Assembly (NCBI RefSeq): GCF_004193775.1
Contig: NC_041021.1
Coordinates: 6,619,001 to 6,683,000 of the forward strand
Source of the DNA: Glycine soja
Taxonomy: Eukaryota; Streptophyta; Magnoliopsida; Fabales; Fabaceae
DNA length: 64,000 bases
Reading direction: 5' to 3'
Of the stretch, positions 11,009 through 23,340 are shown piece after piece (the stretch's first letter is position 1; each line of letters opens with the position of its first letter). The notes below the pieces were generated by a model that saw nothing but the letters and a program-made list of their open reading frames with translations, was not told where the DNA came from and searched no databases. The translations under genes were made by a program, and so were the position numbers.

Positions 11009-11113
<105 letters not shown>

Positions 11114-12497
11114 ACTTTAGAGAACTAAAATTAACATTATTGAAATTTACTTTTTAAATACTCTTTCTACTCTAATAATTAATTAATTAGAAGATGCTTT
11201 AATTTTAGTATGCATAAAGAAGAAAATAAATATTAATTAATGCGGTGAAATAAGACGTAAACATAATGACTAATAAGCACACTACTAAATGTTAGTTAAA
11301 ATATACTGTTGATCTATTATCTTATTTTTAAGATTTACTTTAATTTTTATATTTTAAAATATTTATTTTAGTATTTTATCTTTAAAAGTTGAGTCACTTT
11401 GGTCTTTCTATTCGCTCAAAAGCAACATTTTAATATTTTACATTTTATGATTAGAAAACACAGTTTGTAGTGATTTTAAATCATCATGGAGATAAAGGAT
11501 CAAAATAACTTAAATTTAAAAGTTAAAATATCAAAATACTTATTTTAAATGATAAAATAAAAACACATCTTATAAATATGATAAAAGGCTAAAATGTTTC
11601 ATCAGTCATCATCAGTGTGTTTGAAATAAAGAAAGAAACTTCATGTCCAAAATATCAGATGGTGAATTCATAACAAAAATTCTTAAGGTGAAAGAAAAAA
11701 AAAGTAATAGGTACCTCTAGTTAGTGGGAGTGGTACGTTGAATTGAAGGTGTGCAAATATACTGATATTCTTGCATACATGCAATGAACATTTCATTTCA
11801 ACTCATATCTCGTTTAATTTTTTTTTATTTAAAGTTAAACATCACATATTTTTCTTGTTAAATAAATTGTTTTTATTTATGTGAACATAACATAATCTGC
11901 TAATCTTTTGGATTATATCTCATTCTATTTTATATATGATAATAATTATTTTTAATTTTTAAATAAATTACCCCACTAACTCAGATCGTAGCCTAACTCT
12001 CTGCCTTGGTCAAAAAATAAAAAGACCGATGCTTGTTACAGGGACTGAGAAATGCAAGATAATTGCAATCTTGTCAATTCATGTCAATAAAAAAATTGAT
12101 CTATCAAATTTTAATTTGTTAATTTTTTGTCTGAATCACAACTATTTTTCACTAAAGATAATTATATTTAAGTCAAATAAAATTATTATGTGCAATAAAA
12201 GTTTTTATTCAAATATTTAATATAATTACATATACAAAATATAAATGAGGCATCTAAGTTAAATAAAGGTAACTCCACGTCATTTGATCCTTATGCTCGC
12301 TGGTAAATTGTTAAGATAATATTTTTTTTCCTTCAAGTACAACGAATAAATTCTTTGAGTTTATTTATAATACTAACTACTTTTGTGGAAAAGAAAATGG
12401 GGAAAAGTTGTAGTCACTTTAACTAACAAGACACTGGACTTAATAAAGCCACATGTTTCACAACTGTGGAACAAATATATACTAATAAGTAGTATCT

Positions 12498-12499
<2 letters not shown>

Positions 12500-12549
<50 letters not shown>
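12500..12549. repeat. (AT)n microsatellite
   Basis: About 25 uninterrupted AT units. Confidence 0.95.
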
Positions 12550-12552
<3 letters not shown>

Positions 12553-13764
12553 TCAAGTAAAATATAAATTAAACGAAATATTATATAGAATAAATTTCAA
12601 ATTATCAAGGAGATTTGAATAATTAATTTAAATAGAATTTATCTTAAAAATTTTGAATCAATAAATAAAATATTTATAATTAATTAAAAATACAAATTTT
12701 AAAGAAGAAAAGTTAAGAACAACATGTATAATTCTTTAAAAGAAAATTCATAGATCTAATTACTTTTGAATTTCTTTTAAAAAAGATAAATTTTAATTTA
12801 ATATATAGTGATAAATTAGTATTATGTTAAAGAAATTAAGGCATTAATATCTCTCTTCTTTTTTTACAACCTTTTCATGACTTGCTCAGTAAATAAATAT
12901 TTTCTAAGTTTCGAACCCCATGGATATAATTTAATTGATAATACGCGTTGAATTTCTCCAAAAAAAAAATTAGGTTTAGTTTCCCTAGATTACACCCTTA
13001 GGAGGGATAATGAGTCTTAAATATGACTACGTCCCCAACCCAATAATTATATTTGTTGTTAATAAAAAAAGTCAATTAATATTCTTCAATATCCAAATGT
13101 GTCTTAATAAATCATCACATATTGGCAAAATTGAAGTCACGGGATTAAAAGATTTCATATCAATCTTCTATGGACGATGTTGTTTGTCTGTACAAAGAAA
13201 GAAGATATGTAGGAATCTTCAAGATTTGTTAAAGATGTAACACACGGGAGATCAAATTATTTTTCATAATTTTTGTTTTATTTTTTATTTTCAAGATTCG
13301 GTTTTGGATATAAAAGTATAGGTATTTAAAAGCTAGAAAATTTGATGTGTTTAGGTTATTGTCGTAATTAACTACTGGATAAGAATACTGCCATCGCAGG
13401 AAGCTCTTAGAGGACACCTCGAATAGAGGAAGGTTAAATGTACCTATCAAGAAGTCAAGAACTAATGGATATGGGCAAAGTGTTACAGAATAATGAGAAT
13501 ATTTTGTCGAAGTTATTAATTTGTGGTCATGAATGTGGTATTTCGTCTATTTCTATAAAAGTAGGTATCTGATTAGAAGGGAATTAATGGAATAATAACG
13601 GTCAGTAAAAGTGATATTGATTTGTATTCTTTAATTAAGTGATTTGGATTTGAATATTAATTGACTCTAGGATATGAAATAAATTATATTGAGAAAAGAA
13701 TATTTATCTTACGTATGTTCACAGTCATGGATTTAGGAAATGACTAAGGGGGGCGGGGACTAGA

Positions 13765-14811
13765 CACTACTAGAAAAGCACTATTCTAATGTAGAAATAG
13801 TCAAATGACTTGATCCACTTTCATTTTGATGTTCCCTTTGTTTGCACAATAAGAGCATATGATTGATTATCTGTCTTTATTTGCCTTTATATTAAGTGAA
13901 CCAAATATACCTATTATTTTCATGACTGGGGCACGACATTTGTCTCATGACAAAAGTTCTATCCCAGCAAAATTAAATTAGAATAATTAAAGTGAAATGA
14001 ATGAGACTTCCTTTAGACTCATCAATCAGTCCATATGAACATATGCAAATGATCATTTCATAATTTCATGCATAGTTTCACAAGTCATTTATGTTGACTT
14101 TCAAACAAACAAACAATGTTGATTCAAAATAATAACTATATTAGTGACATTTTTTTGTTATATAAAATTTTTCTAAGCTTAGCAATCTTTAAGAATGGTA
14201 ATGATAAGGCCATTGCTAATGCATTAGAGCTTGTAACAACTATCTGCATGAAGCATGGGTTCTTCCAAGTGACACTACTAGAAACGATCCCTGCTTGAGG
14301 CTTTAGGTACAAACAACAACAACCAATTGCAAATAACATGAATCTTAAAATGCATTTACATGGCTGACAATGGCCACACACCACGCTAACACGATACATA
14401 GGAGGCATGTTCGATGACCGGTGAGTAGATGAATGGAGCAACCACTAGAGGTGAGCACACGAACTCGATGAGGGAGGGCAAAGTGGGGCACTAGGGCGAG
14501 TAGGTCAGGGTCTTTAATTTGAGTTAGATGAGGGACGCACTAGAATAAATAGGGATTTGAAAGGAGACACAATTTTGTAAATTGGGGGAACAAAAACGAC
14601 AACTGTTCTTTACATTAAACCGTCATTGTTTACATTCGCCCTAATTATATAAATGTTATCGTCATACATTCTAAGATGGTTTAGCAAGATGTGCATCGTA
14701 AAAAGAAAATTGATTCTCCCTAATTACAAAAATGCTACCACATGGCATTCTAAGACGGTTTCGCATAACTATCTTATAATGTACGTTGTAAAAAGGCAAT
14801 TTTTAGTAGTG
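13765..14811. mobile_element. CACTA transposon B (non-autonomous)
   Basis: The left end is CACTACTAGAAAAGCAC at 13765. The right end read inward on the minus strand is CACTACTAAAAATTGCC at 14811. AGA flanks both sides (13762-13764 and 14812-14814), a 3 bp CACTA duplication. Repeats of the type TTCTAAGACGGTT ... TGTACGTTGTAAAAAG lie near the right end (about 14670-14800). The 1,047 bp interior has no transposase. Part of it (14440-14560) is more GC-rich and could be a captured piece, but I cannot identify it. Confidence 0.82.
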
Positions 14812-14831
14812 AGATTTTTTTTTGTACTTTA

Positions 14832-14993
14832 GGGTGAGTTTGGTTTGAAGAAATAAAAGAGATGTGGCAATAAATTGAAATGAAAAGAGGTAAAATATTT
14901 CAATTAAAGTAGAGTATAAAGGTGTATGACCGACACCAATTTTTAAAATTTTCATCTGAAATACAATTAAGTGTAAATCAACCAAACACTACC
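14832..14993. mobile_element. Tourist-like MITE
   Basis: A 162 bp element with inverted ends GGGTGAGTTTGGTT and, on the other strand, GGTAGTGTTTGGTT. It is flanked by TTA at 14829-14831 and 14994-14996, the PIF/Harbinger duplication. It lies 20 bp right of CACTA B. Confidence 0.7.
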
Positions 14994-14996
14994 TTA

Positions 14997-16464
14997 ATTA
15001 GTTATTTAAATGTTTAACTTCTAACAAATAAATATTTAATAAAAAATAAATTTTATAAACTTATTTATTAGTTTTAAACATAAAACTAAAATTAATTTTT
15101 ATTCAAATGATATAAGAAGGAAACACATATTTATAATTCATTCTAATTTTATATTTCAAGATTTTTTGTCTCACAATCACAATTACAATTAAATAGATAA
15201 TAATTTCAGTCACGCAATAAATATAAAAGCAAACTCAATAAATTTAATAATGACTAAAAGTCATCAAATTTTATAACAAGTATATATAATATAATCTTAA
15301 TAATAATTAGATATATAAATAGATCAATGAGACTTATCATAATACACAAAACATAATTAGCCAATATTTTAGCTGGAATATAGTTAGCCAAGATAATAAA
15401 AATTGATAAAAAAAAACATAGAAATGTCATTATTATTATATCTATTAATTAATATAATATCTCTTTAGATTATATTATAATTAGTGATGATAAATATTAT
15501 TAAAAAAATACTATTAAAAATTTAGTGTAAAATTATCAGTAACATATATTATTAGATTTATTAATTAGTGTCTGTTGTTAGTATTATAAGTAGTTTATAT
15601 AACATAAACTACTTCGTACTAATATTAGCGTCCTAAAAAAATAATTAATGATCATTGTTTATTCCTTTTATATTAGACTTTTTCGTAACTCGTAAGGCTC
15701 AAATTAAACTAATTTGATAGTCTTCAGTTCGTGTTCAATTATGACTTACCTAATTAAGTAGTTAGCCGACAAATAAAACTGTTGGTTTAACTATGAGCAA
15801 ATTTAGAACTGAATTATGGACAATCAAGGTGATGAGAGTGACCAAGATACCAATTGGTAAATAATTTGAATATACCTCATCCCATATTAAACGATCTTTA
15901 AGGTTTTTTTCACAAACTAAATATTTCAAGCTAATAGTATTTATTAGGAAACAATTTTTTTTTAAAATATTCTGAATTTCTTTTATTTTTTTTATTTTTT
16001 TGAATAAATATAATACTACTTCCATTCCTATATACAAGAAACAAATACTCAATTCATCAAGACTAATAAAAATAGTTAATTAGGTTAATTTAATTAATAT
16101 TATTATAATTTTAAATTTAATTTCAAAGATACCCATTGTATCAAATGATTTAAGTGGTTGTTGCATTTAATGATACTCCTCATTTTTGAAGGGATAATTT
16201 TTTCCACCAATAACTATGACTTATCTAATTACTAATCTTTACAATAAACAAGAATATAGAAGAAAATTAGCAATTAATACATTTAAAGGTGGTCATATGT
16301 TTCTTATATTTAAGAACAAATAAATGTTCCCATTTGTTTCTTATACATAGGAGGGAAAGTAATATTAAGTATTTCAAGAAAACAATGGCCACCAGGATTT
16401 TGTTTTCTCTGTAAGTACCAAGCAGGTTTAGTAACGAGCCACCGAATGGCGATGGAGGCAACAA
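14997..16464. other. AT-rich spacer
   Basis: No supported gene or element. Short minus-strand frames at 15762-16052 and 16267-16584 have no recognisable domain; the second is largely antisense to the LINE ORF1 start. Confidence 0.45.
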
Positions 16465-17010
16465 TGTATCACAACAAATATTGTTCAAATATAAAGTGAT
16501 GATCAATACAGAGAAGGCTCCTGTAAGACCATTAATGGATCCGTTGACGCATAACCTTGCCAAAATCGAGTATGAGGATGGCAACCGTTTGAAACCAAGG
16601 TTGCATAATGATCTAGCAATTCTTGAAGGTCTTTTTGTACCATGTCAGGATACTCTTGTTATTAAGCTTCTTGTCAAGTGAGTTGGATATCAAATGTTAT
16701 GGGACAGGTTGAACAGATAGTGGAAACTCAGGCAGGCTTTGACATGATTGATGCTGGCAACCATTATTTCATGGTAAAACTTGACCTGGAGGAGGACAGA
16801 ACGAAAATCATAGAGGGTGGTCCATGGATGATTTTTTTATCATTACTTTACAGTGCAACTTTGGTCCCAACAAATTGTATCTTCGGAAGCTACCATTGAC
16901 AAAACTTTGGTATGGATTTGTTTCCCTGGTCTAAATCTTTTCTTTTATGATGAAAGCATAGTCTTCTGCCTTGACATCTGCAATGGGTCATCTTGTCAAG
17001 GTGTTCACCA
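16465..17010 (+). pseudogene. L1-type LINE ORF1 fragment (DUF4283)
   Basis: The plus strand in two frames reads HNDLAILEGLFVPCQDTLVI, then after a stop VGYQMLWDRLNR, then GFDMIDAGNHYFMVKLDLEE, IIEGGPWMIF, and DHYFTVQLWSQQIVSSEA followed by VWICFPGLNLFFYDES. This is the DUF4283 domain found in plant L1 ORF1 proteins (core D-GNG-YLVKF ... GGPWMIFDHYL-V--W-P-F and W-R-PGL---FY). At least one stop and two frame shifts break it. It is the upstream part of the LINE debris that continues at 17366. Confidence 0.75.
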
Positions 17011-17365
17011 TACTTGTAACCCTTGAGTTCAACATAAGTTTGTAAAATTTGGATCTCTACAACTCTTGGAAATAGGAAAAAAAATAAGTTTTATTGTTTT
17101 GTGACAAATGTGTAAGGCATTTTCGGGTCTGGGCAGAATGGGGGTGGATTTGGGTAATTTGGACTCTAAAATTAAATGAGTTCATCACATTTGAAAACCT
17201 ACGAATGCATATATAATTTGCCCAAACCGGATATGCCATTAGAAACTTAACCTTTAAGTTTTGACATTGTGTACAAGTAGGGGCTATTTCGGTTTTTGAA
17301 AGTATAGAACCAAACTCTATAAATGATGTACAATTCTAAATGAGACGGAGCTATGAATCACACTT

Positions 17366-17930
17366 ACATCAAAAGTCAAGAACACAATGACTTAAGGAGG
17401 GGGATAACACAAGGTACTTCCATAACTTGGTTATGCGGAGTAGGAAAACCAATGGTTTGGATGACCTATTTAAGGATGGAAGGTGGATGGAAGATCCAAA
17501 TCTTGTCAAGTAAGAAGTAAAATTCTTCTTTATGGAGAGATTCAAGGAGAATGGTGATATATCTTTGTTGTTGGGTGGATTTTGGTTCAATAACATTGAG
17601 ACATGGAGAATCAATTGTTAGAAACACCTTTTGTAGAAAAGGAAATAAAGGGAGCTAGGGGTGTGGGATAGTGAGGACAACAACAGTCTAGGATTGAATG
17701 AGTTTAATTTCTCCTTCATTAAAAAGTTCTGGGATATCCTTAAAAGAGACACTAAGTTTTATGGTTCATGAGTTCTACACTTAAGGGAAACTCCAAGGGG
17801 GGCTAATGCATCATTCGAATTACTTTGACTCCTTAACAAGGACATTTGTATCAATTTGTGATATGTCCTAATTTATTCCTTCCTAAGTCTAAGCCTTGTA
17901 TAAGCTTGAGTGAAGTTAAGCATTCTAAAC
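17366..17930 (+). pseudogene. LINE reverse transcriptase fragment, copy 1
   Basis: In mixed frames the plus strand resembles the region before and at the start of the plant L1 RT domain: TRYFHNLV-RRRK--G--DLFKDGRWMEDPNL, then GLNEFNFSFIKKFWDILKRD, then a GKLP-GGNASF-like stretch. In intact L1 elements this precedes the LIPK and RPISL motifs, which are absent here. Several frame shifts and stops occur. It begins the left copy of the segmental duplication; the partner is 25128-25690. Confidence 0.7.
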
Positions 17931-20040
17931 AATAACAAAAAATAGTGCTAAATTGGTTTGTACATATACATTATCTTTAACATTGCCATGTAGCTTGCAC
18001 AAGATATATGAATCCACTTTAGTTATTTTATAGACTTAAAGTTTAATGTCTAAGCTATTGAACTTAATTAACCTTGTTCCATTACTTTCTTCTACAATTT
18101 ATAAGAATAATTAAATTAAGACATGTTAAAAACGGCATTGGATAATGATGTCTTGCAAGGGCAACCTAGACTGAGAAGACAGGGAGGGCCAATCACAAAA
18201 AATAAAACACATCCAATAAATTTTTTTGCTGAATAAATACATCCAACAACAATATACCATTAATTTTTATACAAAATATTTATAATTTGATGTTTCAATG
18301 TTACATTACATTATTAGTCTATTAAAACACGTAACATCGTATCACTAAAGAAAGCACACATAACACCTTTCTTATATGTTGCAAAAATAATCAAAAATTA
18401 CTAATTTCAACAGTTTTCTTTTCAATATATACTAACAAGTATTAAATAAAAAATTTATCTTTCATATTATTATGAAGTTTAGTCTTGTTACTAAACATAA
18501 AATTAAAATACGAACTTGTATGTTATGCATAAATGAGAAGTTGGTGCAAGCTTGTGATGATAGGCACTAAATTATGACTTTCACGATTTTTTGCCTACTA
18601 TATGATTAATGAGACATGATGTAGAAATTATGAAAAATTGTTATGTTTTGAGTTGTAAGACCTACTGAGTGTGTGACCACTTGGCAATGAATGTTGCATA
18701 ATTATGACTATAAGCTTTATTGATAATATATTATTGTGTGTTGTCACGATTTGGGATTGGGCCCAGGGGTGTCTGACCCTCGACAAAGTATATCTATTGT
18801 AGAGTTTGATTGATGTTGAATGGGTGTGTTGTGCGGTACCGTGATAGAAATTTGAAGTAGGATATCGTGAGTGGTGTATGCCAGTGAACCACACGTGGTG
18901 GTTACATAGGTTATACATGTGACTTAATGTTTGTGTTTGTGGCTTCTGAGAAGATGGAGTATTCACTCCCTTGTTACCATTTTACGGATCTAATTCCACA
19001 TGTGAGGCCGACTCTCTAGCTTTTGATTGAGGACATGACTCGTAAAGGGAGCACAATGATTCACATCATGTTGATCATTTCTATGGCTACCTCTACTATC
19101 GTCTAGTGTCGGTTGAAGAACCAGAGTTTTGACCCTATCTTGTTGAAGTTTATGTTTGGTGGACCCAGCCCACACCGTCTTATTATCATTCTTTTGGGCC
19201 TGTGTCGTAGGTTGACATTCCATCGTTTGAGTCTCCCTCACCACCTGTGGATAATGTGATATCTTTGGTAGGATTAGACTCTTCCTGTGATGACTCTGAG
19301 GCTACTATTTTTGTTCTGATTTCTCAATGGCTGATGCTATCTGAGTCTCGTGCACTACCATCTAGGTCTTGTCAACTATCTTTGACTGCACGAGTGCTCG
19401 AAGGGTGGCACAAATAGTGGTGGATTTGGTTATCCTTTAGTCTTCGCAGGATTCTTCAGAGGGTTCTTTCTAGGAGGCCCTTTAACATCTAACTATACTT
19501 TTTTTTAGTACAATTGGTTTGGGTATAGGTGACTCTTATGAGTCTTAGGTTTTTCACTTTTGCATATCTTGGGATGGGTTGACCTAGGCTCATACCTTTT
19601 GTATTTATTGAGTCATCACTTACTTTATATCTTTTTACTTGATTCTTTGGGGTTGTATATGCTACTTAATGTTTCCACTGAGACACTTGCATCTTGCAAC
19701 TTATTATAACTTAATTATTCATATTTGATAATCATGGAGGTTCACCTATTTTTTCATATTTATCACTTGAGAATGTAAGGTTTATTTATTCTGCAATTTA
19801 TTCATTTTTACTTATCAACTCGTGGTTTTATTACAACACATGTTTACTAATGAGAAAATTACGTATGTTTTGAAAAACGAGAAGAGTTTGAGAAGTTTAT
19901 ATAAAAAGTTTATATTTTCTGCAAAATCTACTTCACTTCTTTTATTCTTATGAAGTATTGTGAATGCAGTTGGAATTAATCATTTTTGAAAGGAAAAAGG
20001 AATATGTATATGTAAGCCCATATTTTAGTGGTGCAAGTTA
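17931..20040. other. Non-LINE middle section of duplication copy 1
   Basis: It separates the RT piece from the RNase H piece, where an intact LINE would have the RT palm and thumb. There are no RT motifs. A plus-strand stretch near 19205-19330 resembles its partner (SPSPPVDNVIS then SSCDDSEA), an acidic, proline-rich segment of unknown origin. The partner region in copy 2 extends this with an acidic run (about 27105-27230). It is probably an old insertion of another retroelement; no termini were found. Confidence 0.4.
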
Positions 20041-20250
20041 TTCAGTTTGATGTGCAACATGGAGTGCATCCTTCTCATCCTTATGCTCTTATTGTTTGCA
20101 AAATTTGAATCTTCCTCTTTTTGGACTAGTATATCGTTCAATCACATTGTGAGGGAAGGAAATGCAACATTAGACTGGTTAGTAGAAAAAGGATCCCAAG
20201 ACTTTACTCCTTTTGTTTCTTACAACAACCCTCCTTTAGGTCTTTAGGAT
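20041..20250 (+). pseudogene. RNase H-like (RVT_3) piece, copy 1
   Basis: The plus strand reads in one frame QHGVHPSHPYALIVCKI and in the next SFNHIVREGNATLDWLVEKG, ending NNPPLGL. This is the last part of the plant LINE/RVT_3 RNase H fold (THPYAPLI-KI ... F-H--REGN--ADWLA--G ... PP-GL). The final catalytic Asp (REGN--AD) is kept as LD. A frame shift separates the halves. Partner at 28985-29190. Confidence 0.65.
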
Positions 20251-20960
20251 ATTTTCCTAGTTGATTCTCAAGGTATTGTGTTTCAACATCCATAGCCCAT
20301 TCCTTCAAACCACCATGTACTTATGACTAAGCTTCTTTCTCTTTCATTTATCTTCAAGCTCAACATTAGAGACAGTAAATTAGTTGAGCCCTTAAGGATC
20401 CATTGACACAAACAAGTATTTTCAATTTCCAAATCAAGTCCATTAGCTAAACAAGTTGAACTTTCCATGCACACAAAAACTACTATCATTTACTTTATTT
20501 TTCTTTATTTTATTATTTTATAAAAAGGAATTCTATTTTACTCCCTATAAAATGAAAAAATAAAACATACTTTTTATTTTACAGGAACATATATTTATTT
20601 TATTTACCTTAAAACTATTATTTTAATTAATAAAACTATTTCTCCTTATTTATTTAATTACAAAAAAATATTATTATTTTCCTAAAACTATATTTATTAT
20701 TAAATAAAATTAATTTTAATTTATTTTAAGAAAAAAGGGGTGTTACAACTCAGAACTCTTCACCCAACAAAAAACACCAAGAAATAAAACATTGTAGAGA
20801 ACCATCTCCTTATTCCACCATTATGATGACACAATATAACTAATATCATACTTCAATTAAGACCTAAAACATAAATATAACAAAAAAAACATGACACATT
20901 TAGAAATATCTTTGTTGGGTTCAAATATTAGTTGTTCCCCTTGCCCCTATTTCATCACTT

Positions 20961-21653
20961 TCACATTATTTGCCACCCATGGATTCCACAACTAAATGCT
21001 GAACACCAATTGGTTTCCACCCCATTGCAATCAATAGGGTTATTCTTATAATTCTTTTTGCTAATGTTGTTGTCATCATTGTCACCATTGTTTCCTTCAG
21101 GAATGTACTTATAAATTTCAGGATTCCAAAAGGTGCAGAGCGTGATCTTAATTTCATCACTAGCATTGACTTGGCCGCCAATGGCACCACCAATGGCTAG
21201 GCCTCGAGAGGTGGTGAGGTGGATCCCGAAGGATAAAGGAGGGGGAAGCTGTGGCCGTTGAATAAGTATGAGCTGTTGAGGGAAAGCAAGGCGAAGGGTT
21301 GGTCCATTGAGTGTTAGGGCAGTAGCGCCATGGAGTGAGTTATGAAGGGTCACCCTGGTGATTGTGCCAGAAGGGCTAAGGACAGCGAGGTTGGCGTGAC
21401 CTAGGCCAGCAACGTCAGCAATGGACTCTATGATGTCCTTACCCGAGTCTACATTGATGATGACAATCCTAAAAAATGACTCACTAGGTTGGGCCACAGG
21501 GAGGGAAATGATCTTGTGTTTGTTCTTGGAGCCCGGTGGCCTACCACACGGCTTCCTAGGAAGTTGGGTTGGGAGAAAGAGATTCTCTAGGGGATGGTTT
21601 GTACTAGCAAGTGGTGGTGGATGGTGGGGGGCATTGAGAAGAGGAGGAGTCAA
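20961..21653 (-). CDS. AT-hook motif nuclear-localized (AHL) protein, start codon lost
   Basis: A 230-codon single-exon frame. Residues 33-45 are an AT-hook, RKPCGRPPGSKNK, where the usual core is RGRPPGSKNK, so the first Arg is Cys. Residues 58-190 form a PPC/DUF296 domain with GKDIIESIADVAG, LAVLSPSGTITRVTLHN and IGGAIGGQV; the tail is Asp/Asn-rich. AHL proteins bind AT-rich DNA in the minor groove, multimerise through PPC and recruit chromatin factors in the nucleus. The frame begins at TTG (21653). The DNA reads CACATTGACTCC, one T more than CACATGACTCC, and there is an in-frame stop 24 bp upstream. No other in-frame ATG exists before the C-terminus. The PPC frame is otherwise open, so either the start was lost recently or a non-ATG start is used. 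It lies between the two copies of the segmental duplication. Confidence 0.6.
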   Translation of the reverse strand: MTPPLLNAPHHPPPLASTNHPLENLFLPTQLPRKPCGRPPGSKNKHKIISLPVAQPSESFFRIVIINVDSGKDIIESIADVAGLGHANLAVLSPSGTITRVTLHNSLHGATALTLNGPTLRLAFPQQLILIQRPQLPPPLSFGIHLTTSRGLAIGGAIGGQVNASDEIKITLCTFWNPEIYKYIPEGNNGDNDDNNISKKNYKNNPIDCNGVETNWCSAFSCGIHGWQIM

Positions 21654-21920
21654 TGTGGTTGTCCCAAAAGAATGTCAATCTTGAGTCAGAGGAGAAGGAG
21701 TTTTGGGAGAGGGAAATTACAAAGGAATTTTTATCATTTTGACAAAGAGGTGAATAGAATGGGAGACGAACAAAGAAATGAAGTGGTGAAATGTTTCAAG
21801 AGATGTTAAGAGTGGAAGAAGAAGAAAAAAGTAAAATGTTTTGGGCAAGGAAAAGTTATAGTTAGATAGGGCAACATGTAAGACTTTGTTGTGATGATGT
21901 GATGCTTTGTTTGGTGAGGA

Positions 21921-21956
21921 GGGGGGGGGGGGGGGGGGGAGGGGGATTAGTTTATA
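21921..21956 (-). promoter_or_regulatory. TATA box and 19-base C run upstream of AHL
   Basis: On the minus strand TATAAA (21956-21951) is followed directly by a run of 19 C (G on the plus strand, 21921-21939). The expected transcription start, 25-35 bp below the TATA, falls within or next to the run. The remaining leader to 21653 is CT-rich, as in plant 5' UTRs. The run is unstable in length and hard to sequence. Confidence 0.5.
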
Positions 21957-21968
21957 GAGTTGTGGCAT

Positions 21969-23340
21969 GGTGGCGGTGACTTCACTAAAGAGTTGAAGAG
22001 ATAATAATCGAGGGGCATTTTGAGGAAGGTTTCAAACATGAAAAGTGGGTATAGTAGTACGAGGGGTGTGGTTTTGAAAGTGTGGTTTCCTTTTATTCAA
22101 AGGTTTAAGGTTGGTATTATAGTCAAAGGTTTTGAAATCATTTATTGAAATATATATTAAAATTATTTGATTAGGGAACTATACTATAGATACACTGGTC
22201 ATAATAAAATGAATAATGTTAGTGATATATTCTTTTTAATGTATTACTTTTTAATGTATTATTTAATTAGGTATATGTTAAATTAGACTCATTGATTACT
22301 TTCAAGTGTGTTGATCAATTAGTGTGGGATTACTCCATCTTAATATGTTGTCTAGAGTTCAAATCATGAAAATGCTATTATGTAAAATACTTAGAGAAAG
22401 TGTTTCACTACCTATAGTGATCTTATCCAAATCAAACAAGATTTTCTTTCATGAAATGCAAAATGTGGTGTCTATGAAAATAAGTTAGACTTATTAATTG
22501 GTTAGACTTATTAATTGATTAATAAAATTTAATGAGACACATTTTATCATGTGAATTTTATTCAGTAATAAAATACCAATAAAGATGTGTCATGAGAAAT
22601 AGAGTTCAATTAAGTTCTCAATATCATGCCAATTTTATATGGATTTTACTCAATTATAAAATGTACGTTAAGATAAATATATTAAAAGTTTTATTAATTA
22701 AACTTTTCTACTTAAATTACAAAAAACTATGATGAGAAAAAAATAGTGAAAAAAGTTTTTTAAAGAATAGTAAAATAGTAGAGCTCATTAAATAATTATT
22801 TTTAGTATACTTTTATTTTTTTATCTCATTTATCTATAAAATTTAATAATTAATTTTTTTTTTCTATATAGGAATAAGTTATGTTATAAATATATTTGTA
22901 TTAAAAATCACTCATCTTAGGAATGTACTTTCTTTAAAATATAATTCTTTCAAAATATTTATTATTTTAAAATAAATTTTTAGTTAGGTGAAAATCAATT
23001 AAGACCTAATAACTGAGAAATATAATTCAATGAAATACATATTTTTATGTAAAATTTATATGAATTTAATTGAATAATAAAATTTATATAAACAAAAAAT
23101 GTATTCAAAATACATTGTTTAACATTTTGTAATGTAATTAGATTAAAAGATATGATAAGATATTATCAGTAAAATAGTTGAATTCCTTAAATAAAGTTGT
23201 TGAAATTCATTTTTGATTTTATTTTCTTCTTTTTTATCTGTAAAATTACTTATATGAATAATCGGCTTAGAATATATTATTGGATCTCTATCAATTAATA
23301 ATTAAAAGTTACTGTATTGTATAAAAAATAATTAATATTG
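21969..23340. other. AT-rich spacer with decayed repeats
   Basis: No gene seen. Words such as GAGAAATA-AATTCAA followed by TTTTATAT--ATTTTA and AATAATAAA recur near 22590, 23020 and in the tandem pair that follows. This suggests an old, diverged array. Confidence 0.4.

Larger units (their letters stand above)
17366..20250. repeat. Segmental duplication, copy 1
   Basis: It aligns along its length with 25128-29203: LINE RT piece, an identical 2.1 kb non-LINE middle section, then an RNase H piece ending in NNPPLGL. By eye the copies are highly similar with scattered substitutions. Copy 2 has an extra 1.1 kb solo LTR, lacks about 100 bp near 18730-18840 and has a small local duplication at 26504-26625. 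The shared chimeric layout indicates duplication after the LINE was already rearranged. Confidence 0.75.

Noticed and set aside
14273..14811. A second CACTA element starting at CACTACTAGAAACG.
   Set aside because: The 3 bp before it (TGA) does not match the 3 bp after 14811 (AGA), while 13765 does match.
21421..21809. Plus-strand frames over the AHL gene.
   Set aside because: They are shadows of the PPC-encoding strand and show no domain.
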